A stretch of 64,000 nucleotides of DNA from Heliopora coerulea (GCA_030142905.1 JASJOG010000219.1:374001-438000), one strand, 5' to 3'. Positions 10,604 to 21,345 are shown, numbered from the stretch's first letter. Notes: generated from the letters alone by a model not told the origin. Numbers and translations are program-made.

Positions 10604-10863
10604 ACTTACACTTCGACAAACTGATAATTAACGCCTACACAACCACACCCATTGCTTCTCGCCAAATATCACACCTCCATGACTAATACGACCGCCCACT
10701 TATCACGGACGAGCCAGATACAAATACAGGCGAACCTGACCTTTACTCTCCTTTTGACTCTGAAGATGACCGCCGCTAAGGCTGTCGAAACGTCAGTCAC
10801 TTCAACCAACAGTCTTTCTCAAGACTACACTAACCTGGACGATCAACTTCCTCAAACATGTCA
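10594..10863 (+). mobile_element. PLE-D right arm and 3' end
   Basis: Right partner of the 270-bp inverted repeat. It contains the protein stop codon, the 3' untranslated region and the hammerhead. About 30 bp of unique tail (10864-10893) separates it from the right target duplication at 10894-10905. Confidence 0.8.
10755..10799 (+). ncRNA. Hammerhead-type ribozyme motif (PLE-D right arm)
   Basis: The clearest example in the window: CTGAAGA (10760-10766; position 7 is free in hammerheads) and GAAACGTC (10787-10794), with C at the cleavage position. Stem I is TGACT/AGTCA (5 perfect pairs). Stem II is GACCGCC/GGCTGTC with one mismatch and a GCTAA loop. One extra T sits between A9 and stem II, as in the family-B copies. 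Stem III is the minimal ACGT type. Predicted cleavage is after 10794. Confidence 0.7.
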
Positions 10864-10893
10864 CGATTCTCCCAGGTTCAAACCATTTACTTT

Positions 10894-10905
10894 AAAAAAA
10901 ATATT
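10894..10905. repeat. Right 12-bp target duplication of PLE-D
   Basis: Exact copy of 9204-9215 (see there); it lies about 40 bp upstream of the death-domain exon acceptor. Confidence 0.65.
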
Positions 10906-10947
10906 ATATTCAAATTGTTTTTAAAAGTATATATTGTTATTGTTTAG

Positions 10948-11227
10948 TGTGCACCAGACACAATTACAAATCGAAGATCTAATCGGAGACGATTACGACA
11001 AGATTTGTACGGAGTTAAACGTGAAAAATTCCAGTAGAGATTACAAGACACTGGCTGGGAAAATGAAGTTCACTGTGAAGAAAATAAAGCAACTTTAACT
11101 CGAAGATAATCCCACTGACGCTCTTCTGACTTTTTGGGGAACCAAGTCTGGTAATACTGTCAACAAGCTGGTTGAAATTCTCAAGGCTATAGAAAATGAT
11201 CAGGTTGCGAAAACAGTGGAACAAACA
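10948..11227 (+). pseudogene. Death-domain exon, unit 2, with stop
   Basis: Between an acceptor (AG 10946-10947) and a GTGAGT donor (11228) lies a nearly complete death domain: EDLIGDDYDKICTELNV, DYKTLAGKM, FTVKKIKQL, NPTDALLTFWG and VNKLVEILKAI. The pattern (DWxxLAExMxF..., NPTxxLLxxW, TVxxLxxIL) resembles the MyD88/IRAK/Pelle group that nucleates Toll/IL-1 signalling. Two lesions are visible. An in-frame TAA falls in the KQL-x-LEDNPTD turn. The exon start is also one base shorter than the unit 1 exon (29 versus 30 bp to the shared GAAG), so splicing in the old phase would be out of frame. It is therefore a decayed copy. The family assignment is from memory of the fold. Confidence 0.7.
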
Positions 11228-11482
11228 GTGAGTAAGATTTCAATCGAATTATAAAATTACATATGAATTTTTGCCTTGGTACTTCTCAAAAAGGCCCTGA
11301 CTTTTCATTCAAGAGCTTATTACATGAAACTATGCTTGCATGAATTGTATGTCGGAAAAAACATATCCATAACTAGTTTTTTTGTTACAAAAAGTTAAGG
11401 TTGTTACCAAAGAATTTCAACTTCATCATGCAGGGCCAGCTCAGACAGTAGGGCCTTTGTAGAAATAGCCTTACCGCCTACT

Positions 11483-11537
<55 letters not shown>

Positions 11538-12954
11538 AGAAATTGGGACGACAAATTGCACTAGTGTGTGATGATGAGGACAGGAGTTCGGAGCTTGAGT
11601 GTTCACACCTTCAAAGCCGCTGTGCTTGGCCTGTCTGGTTGCGTGCCAGAAGTCATTGTTTAACATAAAAGGAGAATCTCATAAGGAATGTTAATATGGT
11701 CAGGCATAAAATTTGAAATAAAAAGATTATAATAGAGACATTGAAAATCGAACGAAATTTTCATATAACTGTCGCTTTGTCGTAATCTTGCAAGAACGTC
11801 AAAGTAAAATGATGATGTGTAACGTGATCTTGACTCAAAAAGTAAATTATTAACAATAACGGGAGTCAATCGGGTGCAAAGGAAACTTAAATGCATTAAG
11901 TTTGACAGTTAAATGGTAAAAGCTAGAGGTGAGGTTAGATTATCGATAAAGTCAGAAGATATAACTGAGAAAAATCATAAGATTAGAATAACGTCAAAGA
12001 GGAATTAATGTTGCTTCCAAGTAAACTTTCTCCGGAGCAGGAGTTCAAAATTGGAGGAGGAGGTGCAAGGAACTGAAAAACTGTCAATTGAAATAGTCTC
12101 CCCATTTTGTTCATGGAGTGCTAGAATACAACATGTGCATGCACAGGTGCAAGAAAAAGTGGTTTTCCTCTGGATGTCAAAACTCTTGTATGTCCATAAA
12201 TAAGAGTATTTAAATGGCAAAAGGCTTCACCAATATACAATTATTGACAACATTGACAATTAAATTTTCAAACCACGCATGAGGAAAGGATGAAATTAAT
12301 TTAGTTTTACAACGAGTTTGTCCAAAAAATCACGAAAGCAGAAAACAAGAAAATTGTGGGATAACCATTTGGGATCACCATTCTTTTCTAACTTTTACAT
12401 ACGCGTGTTTCAGAACACATAGGAGTTTGGGCTTACTGAGGCAAAACCGCCTTTTTACAGTTGTATACATCTAGTGTTCTAGCACGCCACGAACAAACTG
12501 GCCATCCTATTTCCATTGATGACATTTCAGTTCTTTTCATCTCCTCTTCAATGATGAACTCCTCCTCGGAGAAAGTTTACCTGTAAGCATTTTCAACCCG
12601 TCACTTAGCGCTAAAATTATACCCGTCTCTGACGTTATCATAGCCTTATGATTTTTGGTTAGTTGTTTCTTTTAACTTTATCCTTCTCTAACCCCACAAC
12701 TGGCTTTTAGCATTTAGATGTCAAAATTGATTAATGTTCTTATACTTCGTTTACATTGTAAGACAGAGGTAGAAAATAATCACAACACACCAAAAGAACC
12801 GGCGAGACCCCATCCTTTGGACTTGATTACTTCATGTTATTCCTCCATTTTATGATGACAGGAGATAACAAAAACAGTAGAGTGCTTTATCGGCTGCTAA
12901 GGCGTTGCATATTATGAAAAATCAACAATCTGACAGCTACTTTGTGGATTACAG
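11228..12954 (+). other. Intron of unit 2, no exon recognised
   Basis: Lies between the death-domain exon and the linker exon of unit 2. It holds an (AG)n tract at 11487-11534. Only its last ~150 bp matches the corresponding intron of unit 1. Confidence 0.4.
11487..11534. repeat. (AG)n microsatellite
   Basis: About 24 AG units with one GG interruption. Simple-sequence expansion inside the unit 2 intron. Confidence 0.95.
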
Positions 12955-13041
12955 AACGAAGTAAAAGAAAACAGAGCGAACAAGACTTGATGGATGTCCA
13001 AAACGCATCTGTTCCTCATAACTGACAAAGCATTAAGTCAG
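12955..13041 (+). pseudogene. Linker exon, unit 2, with stop
   Basis: Same 87-bp length and same splice sites ('TTACAG' and 'GTGAGA') as 3800-3886. It reads SEQDLMDVQNASVPHN and then TGA where unit 1 has GGA. Because there are no indels, the stop is a simple point change. Together with the lesions in 10948-11227 it shows that unit 2 is dead. Confidence 0.55.
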
Positions 13042-13078
13042 GTGAGAAATTTTTATCGACGCAACAAGTGTTCAGCAG

Positions 13079-13161
13079 ATATCATTGTATGCCATTATTA
13101 CGGTATCACTGAAGGCCTGCTTGCTGTGATTTTTAAAGATGACAGTTCTTTCATTTCCGTG
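13079..13161 (+). pseudogene. Third exon of unit 2
   Basis: Putative 83-bp exon after a 37-bp gap (GTGAGA...CAGCAG), phase 2 in and phase 0 out, ending 'GTG|GTAGG'. It encodes CHYYGITEGLLAVIFKD, matching unit 1 with one codon fewer near the end. The frame runs on open to 13194 if unspliced. Function unknown. Confidence 0.4.
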
Positions 13162-13670
13162 GTAGGACTTAGCAATTACAGTTTTTTGCGTTAGCACAAG
13201 AGCAAGGTGTATCAGACTAGAAGCAGTGATGACACGTATTTCTTCAACCCAGTTTATTATCGATAAATACTGACCCAACAGGAAACCTCTGCCTCTAAAC
13301 AGTGGAAAAGGATTTCTCCTTGGGAAACATTTTTATGATTTGTTTCCCTCCATATTTCACATGCTTTGCATTCAATGTCTTCCACCGACATGTTTACACC
13401 TTTGTGGGAAAAATTATCCTTGCACGCTGACCACCCGCAGACTAGTTAATGCTTGGATTCTCAAACGCTGCGTGTTTTGATTTTAACCTGAATATAGAGA
13501 AGCAAAGGCAGGAAAAGCATTTGATAGGCTTTATCACTTTGATTTGATGTTAGTTACTTCGGAAATAATTTGTTACCGGATAACTTTCGACATTCACTTA
13601 AAACCATTTGCCTTTTGCTTTGGCATTGCGTACTCAAATTAAAGGTATTTTCGCACCCAAATATTATAAC
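13162..13670 (+). repeat. Downstream flank of duplication unit 2
   Basis: Matches 4014-4740 in direct orientation; it defines the right limit of the tandem duplication. No coding content. Confidence 0.5.
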
Positions 13671-13967
13671 AGTGGAGTTTTTCATCAGTTTGGTCCGTCA
13701 CCTAGGTTTATTTTGATACACGAAACTTCTGGCTTTCTCAGTTGTGAAGGTCACAAAGATGCCGGCCATCGGACTTCGAGTCGCATGAAGACAAAAAAGG
13801 CTGGTAACTCTTGAATTAATCTGCCGCCAAGGAAAGTGTTTTGCATTCCTCCTGAATTTCCAAGTAGTTCTTGCCATTGGTTGTTTCTCATTGGAGGACA
13901 AATATTGTGGTTGAGAATATTTTTTTTTTGAATGATGCATTTTAGGGTAGTCAAAATGTTAAATATA

Positions 13968-14282
13968 CACATGTACATACACGTACAAGTAGACACAAAT
14001 ATACATACACACACATACACGTAGAAGTACAATTATCCATACACACATATATACACTTACAGGTACACGTACATGTACATAAACACATTCACATGCACAT
14101 GCACATGCACACACGTACAAGTACGGGTGCACATACATGTACACGTATACATACATATACACGTACTCATACAAGTACAAGTACATACACATGTACACAT
14201 ACACCAACCCATAAGATACACATATATGTACTAGTACACCTATACGTGCACGTGTACATGTACATATGTATGTATAGATACA
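13968..14282. repeat. Degenerate TACACA/TACACG/TACATG tandem array
   Basis: About 315 bp of hexamer-like CA/TG-rich units. Long open frames on both strands here are repeat artefacts (Thr-His or Tyr-Val-Cys runs). Confidence 0.9.
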
Positions 14283-14737
14283 TATGTTTCTTTTCAGATG
14301 TTTTCGGTTATAGAAATGTGGAGCATAATAAAAGATAGATATCGAAGCCATCGTAATGAATGTAATTGATCTAGAAAGTAAAATTGAAGCAGTAAGCAGT
14401 GCAAACAATGATGGAAATTCGTATGAAGAACAAGATTAAATCGAAAGGAAAGTGTCCGTAAGCTAATAGATGGAAGGAGAGATCGAGAGCACTATAAAAT
14501 ACAAGAAAGAAATTACCATAAACGAAGATCGTCCTACAGGGGTAAGTAATGAAAATATTAAAAGAAGTACGTAGTCAAAACTGTAGGGCTGTTGTCGACG
14601 ACCAGCCACTGTGGAATGAACACTTTAACGAACAGAATCACAAAACTATCAAGAGCACTTGGCATATTGCGACTAATGAAAACTTTTGTCGCTAACTCGT
14701 GCTAATGATGATCTATAAGTCTTTCTGAGTGCTTTAA

Positions 14738-14856
14738 CAGCTATATCTATATAACTTTATAACTGGGTGACTATATAAATATATAACTATAACTGTTGCT
14801 GTAGCTGTAACTGTAACTAAAACTATGACGAAACGATAGCAACAATAGTAACAATA

Positions 14857-14892
<36 letters not shown>
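14738..14892. repeat. TAACTA-type array followed by (AAT)n
   Basis: Degenerate ATAACT/GTAACT units run to about 14825 and are followed by a nearly pure AAT tract (about 14848-14892). Confidence 0.85.
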
Positions 14893-14894
<2 letters not shown>

Positions 14895-16390
14895 CAGACC
14901 AGTTTGATTAATATTAACGGAAGTTATAAAATGCTACATGAGCTAAAATCAATTATATTGTAATGAAATGTCTGTAAGTGCCATACAAGCATGCAAAATC
15001 TTCTGTTGCATGCAAGCTTTCCAAAACAGAGTCAATTGTAGTTATAAGTTGTGCTTCAGCGTTTTAACTAACTCTTGTATTGGTGAACACTTGAACAAGA
15101 ACTCACAATAAGCCCCGAATAAAACTAGCAGTAATATAGCATACTAGATTTTTTTCACATGGCATTTTAGAAGTGATTACTCGACGCTATGCTTCATAAG
15201 CAAATATACAGCAACGTCAGGGTGATGCGTTCGCTTTAGCTAAGTCGCACTGGAATAATTAATGAACATTGCCAAAACTCTAGATATGGCGCGGCGCAAA
15301 TTTACCTGTCCTTTGACCTGATTGATTCTGGGACCTTTCTACTTCCAGTTTCAGGCGTCGTGAGAGCTGCTTACGCGGGCTTTTTGTATGGGATTAGGAT
15401 TAGTTCGTTTGCAGACACTTTCGTTTGGCAGCATTGTGCGTGAAGATGTCTGTTTTTGATCCTCTTGAGGGTTTTAAGTTGGGATAAAAATTTCAGGTAA
15501 TTTTATGTGGTTTGGGTTCATTGTCAAGTGGATGGATTGTTGAACTAACTGTGTGGTTGAGTACAGTTCATGGTCTATGACCTTAAGATCCACGCGGCCA
15601 TTAACCTGTACCACAAACAGAATATTGCTCAAATGATCTGAAACTTCCCTTCTCAACTTTAAACTTTTAAGAGGATCAAAACCAGAGACCTTTCAACGAT
15701 CCTCCCAAACGAAGACGTCTTAGAAAAGGTACTCCTCCTCCTAATCTTTTATATGCTGCCATGTAACCAACTCTCACCACGCCTAAAAATGCAAATAGAA
15801 ACTTTCGAAGTATCCCGCCACCAAAAATACCAACGTTTAAAATGGATGAAATTCAAACAGTCATTACAAACACTTAACCTAACCGACCTATAAATTTTTT
15901 ATTTTCATTAAATTCACTGCTAACTTATGCAAAAACATAAATGAGGAAAAAAAATCAATAGTGTTTCTATTACTTGATTAAAGAAGTCTGATTTTTCCTT
16001 ATCTTTTATTTTAATGTCTTGATTGTGAAATTGGTTTTAGTGCAAGAGAATGTCAACTGGCTTGGAACGGTGAATATATATAAACATAAGAAACATTGAT
16101 GGAAACTCTAGCGTCAACTTTGTGGCCATAATATCAAACAATCTGTTGATACAACATGTAAATTGTTATACAGAAAGCTTTCTGGTATGAATTAGTCGAT
16201 GCTGAAATCGTAATATTGTTACCTTGGAACATATTTGCTTTTCTAGCTTAATTTTATGAAGGAATCTGCCTTTCAGGCGTAGAATTGCAGACTTATCGAT
16301 AAAGGTAATTTCACAGAGTTGTGGAATTGAGAGAAAAGATTAAATATCTTCACACTCCTTTGCACTTAATGTTTGAACGTTACAGTATAC
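14893..16390. other. No gene recognised
   Basis: A minus-strand frame at 15474-15656 is open and its surroundings are inverted (GATCCTCTTGAGGGTTTTAAG near 15455 against CTTTTAAGAGGATCAAAACC near 15665). This suggests a small transposon, but I cannot name it. Otherwise the stretch is AT-rich with nothing recognisable. Confidence 0.35.
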
Positions 16391-16394
16391 GTCA

Positions 16395-16655
16395 GATAGT
16401 CAGTGTGAATGTATGGGGAGAAAGACCTTCATCGAGCTGGCTGGCGGGGTGAGTAGGTGTGTGGGGAATGAATGAGTAGGATGGTGGGTTGAAGAATGAC
16501 CAGACAATCAGGTAGGCAGGAGGACGGGAGGGTGGGCAGATTAAGCGGGTTAATGAGTTGGTAGGTGACTTTTGGGTGTCGGGTGCATCAGTGAGATGAG
16601 TTGATAAGTGGGTTGCTTGGTAGGTAAGTGAGCAAACGAGGTAACCCAATAAAAC
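16395..16655. repeat. Degenerate GGTA/GGTG tetranucleotide array
   Basis: G-rich, T-rich tandem repeats with a 4-bp period (GGTAGGTG, GGTGGG and similar). The frame seen on the minus strand is Pro/Thr/Ser repeat translation. Confidence 0.8.
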
Positions 16656-17554
16656 CAATTTCTATTGGACGGTTCACTAGATACGATTTCTCAACGTTTT
16701 GAAATCGGCATCATGTGAATGCACATTTAATGCCCTTTTGAAAGTCTGATTTAACAAGTAGGATGGCATCACCGGCCTTGACTGTAAGTTTTAATGACAG
16801 ATTTTACAAAAATATAGATGAACAAACTTTCCTTTCAGGAAAGAATTTTGGCGAAATTCCCTCCCAGCGGTAATTTGACATGAAAATCATTGTTTATAAA
16901 GATTTGATATAAGATTCCAGTTTAGTTTGAGCTCTGAGCATGTACGGAAAATTTAGTTTCAGTTCCAAAAACTTAAAATATGTTATCAGTAAAACTTTGA
17001 TAGAACTCTGTGTGAGTAATTCTTGAAAATCGCTTTCTTATTTCTAACCATGCAAGTAGATTTACCAATATCTTACTGGACAGAACTTATAGAATGGATT
17101 ATTAGAGTTTTAAAACGTAAAGTCGAAAGTATACATTACGAAACTGCTCATGGAGTGCAACATAACATTGTTCACGTCACTAAAAGTTATAATCTCGGAC
17201 TCAAAAGTGAATTTTAATAACAGGCGACTCTTTACCTTAGTATATCAAAACAGAAGATGTCTTCTTTTCTCTTTACCGTTAAAACGGCAAACCTTCAACC
17301 AGAATTTCATCCAGGAAGAGAGTCAGGGAATTGGTGCCCTCTTTACAAGAATGTAGAAGGGGATTCTTCACCATCAAATTGCCCAGCAACAACATTTTGG
17401 GGAGATCACACATTAGAAAGTGATTTACTTGGCCCAAAATAAGGACTTAAATCCCAACAGATGTACTTGGAAATGATGTTTTTAGCGTATACTTGCACAT
17501 ACCTTATTTTTCCATATATAATTCCAAATAAGCAGAGTTAGTGGCAGCTTTGAT
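16656..17554. other. No gene recognised; shares a motif with 24.3 kb
   Basis: A stretch around 17240-17300 ('ACAGAAGATGTC...AAAACGGCAAACCTT') matches 24295-24352 ('ACAGAAAATGTC...AAGACGGCAAACCTT'), so an unnamed dispersed repeat is present. The 61-codon frame at 17257-17442 has no recognisable domain. Confidence 0.35.
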
Positions 17555-18165
17555 CGTGATACGCTACATATTATTATTTCTGTTTTGGTTATGAGCAGGT
17601 TATTTTACTGCTCTTCGGTTTGGTAAAACACATCTGCCACAAATTATAGATAAACTTCATTTAGTGCCGAACTTCGCTTGAAAAATTATTACGGGTACTA
17701 AGAAATTTGAACACAGTACACCATCATTACGAAAAGTTGGATGGTTACCAATGGCTCTACAACTCATTTACAGGGACTCTATAATGGTGTTCAAATGTAT
17801 GAACGCAATGGCACCCCCATATTTGTCAAGGTTATTTCGTAAACGAGCAGCTATCCATGACCGTAACACACGCAATATGGATTTATTACACATCCCGCTT
17901 TACAAGACGAAATCTGGTCAACGCAGTTTCCAGTATCGAGCAACTGGTATCTGGAATGATATGGATGACGAACTTAAACAAATGGATTTGAAATCATTTA
18001 AGAAATCGCTAAAACGGAACATGTTGTGTAATTGCTACCATTAAATTTCTTTTATTCCATTTTATTTTAATATGTAAACAATTTTATTGTAGATAAGAAT
18101 TGAAAAGCCCCATGGGGAATTCTTATGAAAGTATGAAAGTATAAAAGCCTTAGATCAACCGACTC
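17555..18165 (+). mobile_element. LINE (non-LTR retrotransposon) 3' fragment
   Basis: The end of a LINE reverse transcriptase ORF2 is readable: a broken upstream part (SVLVMSRLFYCSSVW) and then an open frame at 17751-18044. That frame contains MVFKCMNAMAPPYLSRLF and, after a spacer, the GQRSFQYRATGIWNDMDDEL motif. This is the classic C-terminal signature of CR1/L2/Rex-type LINEs (FKCLNGLAPPYLS...ERAFSxxAPxxWNxLP). A short 3' UTR follows with AAAGCCCCATGGGG and GAAAGTAT repeats at the end. Stops and a frameshift upstream show it is dead and 5' truncated. Confidence 0.85.
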
Positions 18166-18534
18166 CTGATGTTTATTGTCTTCAATGAACCTGTTCAAAG
18201 TGGTCGAAAACCGTCAGTTAACATTTTTACGTGATAGGAAATTTTGCACCTCAAAGATTCACCAAAACGTTTGGCTAAAATGAAATAACTATCAAGTACA
18301 TTGTTTTCTTTGTACATTATTTGAACCATTTGACTTGAAAATGACAGCCAGAAATACCACTCAGCTATTACGTTCAACTTGCTAATAAATCTTTGATTCA
18401 GCAAATAGTTCCAAATTAATTGTAAAATTTAAATTTAAAGTTGGCACATAACCCTTTCACAATATATTACTATTTCACAGCTCATTGAACTCGGTAGTTA
18501 ATCCTCTATCGGCTGGATATCTACCCTAGACAAG
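18166..18534. other. Nothing recognised
   Basis: AT-rich spacer between the LINE tail and the minisatellite. Confidence 0.4.
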
Positions 18535-18715
18535 TAAAATCACCTGGCATTACCCATATTAAAATTGTCTGGCGTTTGCCAGAGTAAAATCATTTCGTAT
18601 TTGCCATTGTAAAACCGTCTGGTGTTTGCCAAAGTAAAATCACCTGCTGTTAACTAGGGTAAAATTGTCTAACGTTAACCAAAGTAAAATTGTCTAGCAT
18701 TAACCAAAGTAATAA
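18535..18715. repeat. Palindromic minisatellite, main array
   Basis: About six imperfect units of roughly 30 bp, consensus near AGTAAAATCGTCTGGCGTT followed by a GCCA-type half that pairs with TGGC. Each unit can fold into a TCTGGC...GCCAGA hairpin. Fragments of the same unit occur near 19548-19630, 22125-22165, 30050-30155 and 49420-49455. Confidence 0.75.
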
Positions 18716-18906
18716 CATGGTCGCCTCGGTTTCTTTTGTTTCAACAAGGACGTTTAATGACGTATTTCCCCCAAGTACAGGGATGAAGGATACTTAGTTC
18801 TAAACGTCCATCATCAATATATTCATGAGGGACGTTTAGAACTGAATTTCCATAAGCGATTCACTCATAATAAAACTAAAACAATAAATTTAATTACGCA
18901 CAACTT

Positions 18907-19086
18907 TCAAGTAAACTCTTTGCTCTCTGGTCTAAAATCGCGAAACTCGTTATTCCGACCCTTTGTCCATTGCTCGTATACATTCCTCCTCCATAATGTA
19001 TGTCTTTGAGTGGTTAAAGGAACTCCTTTTTCCCTTGCTTCGGCAATTTCCTTGTCACTCACGAACGAAAAACGGTGATCAGCCAT
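18907..19086 (-). CDS. N-terminal fragment resembling Crypton/ZMYM-QRICH1-type protein
   Basis: From the ATG at 19086 the minus strand reads MADHRFSFVSDKEIAEAREK and then a stretch with TLWRRNVYEQWTKGRN, stopping at 18907. This resembles the conserved N-terminal block of Crypton tyrosine recombinase-derived proteins (ZMYM2/QRICH1/KCTD-like: 'NTxxxTxWAxxxxxEWxxxRN'), which precedes the recombinase fold. The frame ends after about 60 residues, so it is at most a first exon or a fragment. It sits among MITE-like inverted repeats, which suggests a transposon origin. The assignment rests on the Trp and Arg-Asn spacing only. Confidence 0.4.
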   Translation of the reverse strand: MADHRFSFVSDKEIAEAREKGVPLTTQRHTLWRRNVYEQWTKGRNNEFRDFRPESKEFT

Positions 19087-19350
19087 CAGCAACTCCGACA
19101 AAAAAATACTAACGTGTATTTGCAAACCAAATTTATACACAGATTTACTGAAAAAATTCAATAACAGAATTCACAAAAGAAAAGCTTCATTCCATTCTTT
19201 ATTCGCTCGCTAAGCATGTTGTTACAAAACAAACGCATACCTTTCAACGTCATTACTGGGTATAAATATTCTAATCACTGCACCAGTTCGATAAACAGAT
19301 TTCGCTTAACAAAAGCGTCCAATGCATCGTTTATTCCTTCGGCGACGATG

Positions 19351-19525
19351 TTATTACAAACTAAACGCATGCTTTGAGGGATATTAGTGATTCTATGTCC
19401 CCTTAAGCCTCGGGAAGTTTAGTAAAAGTCCTTCGGGTTACGCCCTCGATACTTTTACTAAACCTCCCTCGGCTTGCGGGACATTTAATCACTAATATCC
19501 CTCAAAGCATGCGTTTACTTATAAT
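19351..19525. mobile_element. Fold-back MITE 1
   Basis: Inverted arms of about 75 bp (TAAACGCATGCTTTGAGGG on the left and its complement on the right, then TTTAGTAAAAGT/ACTTTTACTAAA) enclose a short loop with CCTTCGGGTTACGCCCTCG. No coding capacity. A duplicated partial arm lies at about 19210-19260. Confidence 0.8.
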
Positions 19526-19885
19526 AAAGTTATATTGCCTGACATTAAACAGAGTAAAATTATCTGTTAGCCAGAGCAATATCGTCTGGCGCTTGTCAGA
19601 GTAAAATCGCTGGAAGTTCGCCATCGTAAAATAATAGAAGACTGATTCTGGTAAAAAGGAGTTATTGCTAAAGATTGGCTCGAAATGTGAAAATTTAGCC
19701 CAAACAATGTAGTTTTACATTTAGCTGAACTATTTTCCGCAAAATTTCTGTGAAACTTCGATGGTCAAGAAATTTTGCCAAAACGGTACAAGGGTTAATC
19801 CACGGGTTTTGACGATTTTGAACTTATTAGAACTTTCGAGAGACCCTGAAGGAACGGAAATTTAGTCAAATTTAGCCTTGACGTA

Positions 19886-20356
19886 CAGTTGAACTTCGAA
19901 TCAACGGATCCCCAAACAACGGATTCCGGAAGCAACGGACAAATCTTCAGATGGTCCGGATGGAGTTTCGGCGTAGCGGACCGAGTCTACTAGTTTCGAA
20001 AATGACCGTTAGGGGAGGTCGATAAGTTGTTTACAAGCACCGCGTGGCTAACAAGTGTTGATTCGTTGTTCTTTAATGTATTTAATTTATTTTAACATTT
20101 ACAGTATTGTACGTGTACTTAAATAATTATTATTTATTTTAAGATTTATACTCTAAAAGGTAAAGGAAAGCTTTTTTTTTACATTTATTACATTTATTTT
20201 AACATTTACTTACATGTTTATTAAAGTTATTTTAAGATTTATTTACATATTTACTATGGTTTTATACCGCGATAAACAATAACTCGAAACGACGAACAAT
20301 GCACATCAACGGACCACCTCTCCCCCAAATTAGTCAGTTGTTTCGAAGTTCATCTG
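19886..20356. mobile_element. Tc1/mariner-type MITE
   Basis: Inverted ends CAGTTGAACTTCGAAtCAAC and CAGATGAACTTCGAAACAAC (the latter read on the minus strand) are flanked by TA on both sides. The ~470-bp inside is AT-rich without a transposase. Confidence 0.75.
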
Positions 20357-20581
20357 TACTTTGAAACTTATCATTTACTGAATTTATTTCAAAAATGCAC
20401 TTAAGCAATTATTTAGGCCAATGTGGTATGTAGTTTTTGAGGATTTCACATACAGGATTTAATTTCATTACAGCTGAATGGTTTAACTTCTGGTTTTGAC
20501 GGTACTTCATCAAAAAAAGCTTGATAAAATTTCCGAGTTCAGAACAATTTGGACTAGATTTTGACGAAGTTATTTTATTTT

Positions 20582-20690
20582 ATTCATTCATCGATCCATC
20601 CATCTATTCATTTATTCATCCATCATTCATTCATTCCTTCATTCATTCATTCACTCACTTGTTCGATCGTTCATTCGTTTGTTCGTTCAG
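20582..20690. repeat. (ATTC)n tandem repeat
   Basis: Interrupted CATT/ATTC tetranucleotide run. Confidence 0.9.
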
Positions 20691-20719
20691 TTATATATTT
20701 ATCAATGTATTTATTTAGA

Positions 20720-21345
20720 TAGGAAAGAAGGACAGCCTTTTCCTCACATTAACCTCCGCTTTGTTTTCTACCCTCCCCGATCGCCTCACTTTTTTGTCTT
20801 TAAGGACAGGATTCGCAGGGCCTTGAGATCTCGTGTTGTTTACCGTTTTAAGTGTCAACGATGTAGATCGTTGTATGTCGGCCAGACGAGTCGGCTTCTC
20901 CCGTACACGAATCTCAGAGCACTTGGGCATTTCTGCAATTACTGGCAAGAAGCGAGTCAGTCCTCCGACAGGCATCCTGTCACATCACTGTGACACTTGA
21001 CACCCTGTCTCGCCTGATGATTTCACCGTCTTGTCTTCTCTCTTCAACTCTGAACTTCTCGTCAGAGAAAGTCTTTATATCCGCAAACTCAAGCCATCGC
21101 TTAATGCCAACATTGGATCTTTTCCATCTTCTTTATTTTGATTTCTCGTTTCTTGACATTTCCACTACATCTCAGTCTGCTGTTTCCTTTTGTCTTTCCC
21201 ACTTCCGTTCTTACGCCAATATCTTGCTAATACATATCATGTAACATAACCACTATAATATTTATCACCTGATTCATTCTCTGAAGATGTTGCGTGCAGC
21301 GACGAAACGTTAGAATTATACTATAAACCTTTAAATATGCCTATT
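20720..21345 (+). mobile_element. Penelope-like element 3' part (family B, copy 2)
   Basis: A frameshifted reading gives the GIY-YIG nuclease of a PLE: VVYRFKCQRCRSLYVGQTSR (about 20830-20890), then HTRISEHLGISAITGKK in the next frame, a SPDDFTVLSS block and LYIRKLKPSLNANIG before a stop. The Cys pairs around the GIY motif and the closing LKPSLN motif are typical of these elements. The 3' tail carries a hammerhead (21276-21316). There is one clear frameshift and the reverse transcriptase is missing, so it is a dead 5'-truncated copy. Confidence 0.8.
21276..21316 (+). ncRNA. Hammerhead-type ribozyme motif (PLE-B copy 2)
   Basis: CTGAAGA (21281-21287) and GAAACGTT (21304-21311). Stem I ATTCT/AGAAT gives 5 perfect pairs. 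Stem II GTTGC/GCGAC is fully paired with one G-T and loops on GTGCA. One extra T follows A9. Predicted cleavage is after 21311. Confidence 0.7.

Noticed and set aside
13959..14408. 149-codon open frame on the minus strand
   Set aside because: It is mostly translation of the TACACA/TACATG tandem array (Tyr, Val, Cys, Met runs) and has no domain or splice context.
18535..18715. CRISPR-like array of repeats
   Set aside because: Units are degenerate and contiguous without spacers, and the DNA is eukaryotic; it is a minisatellite.
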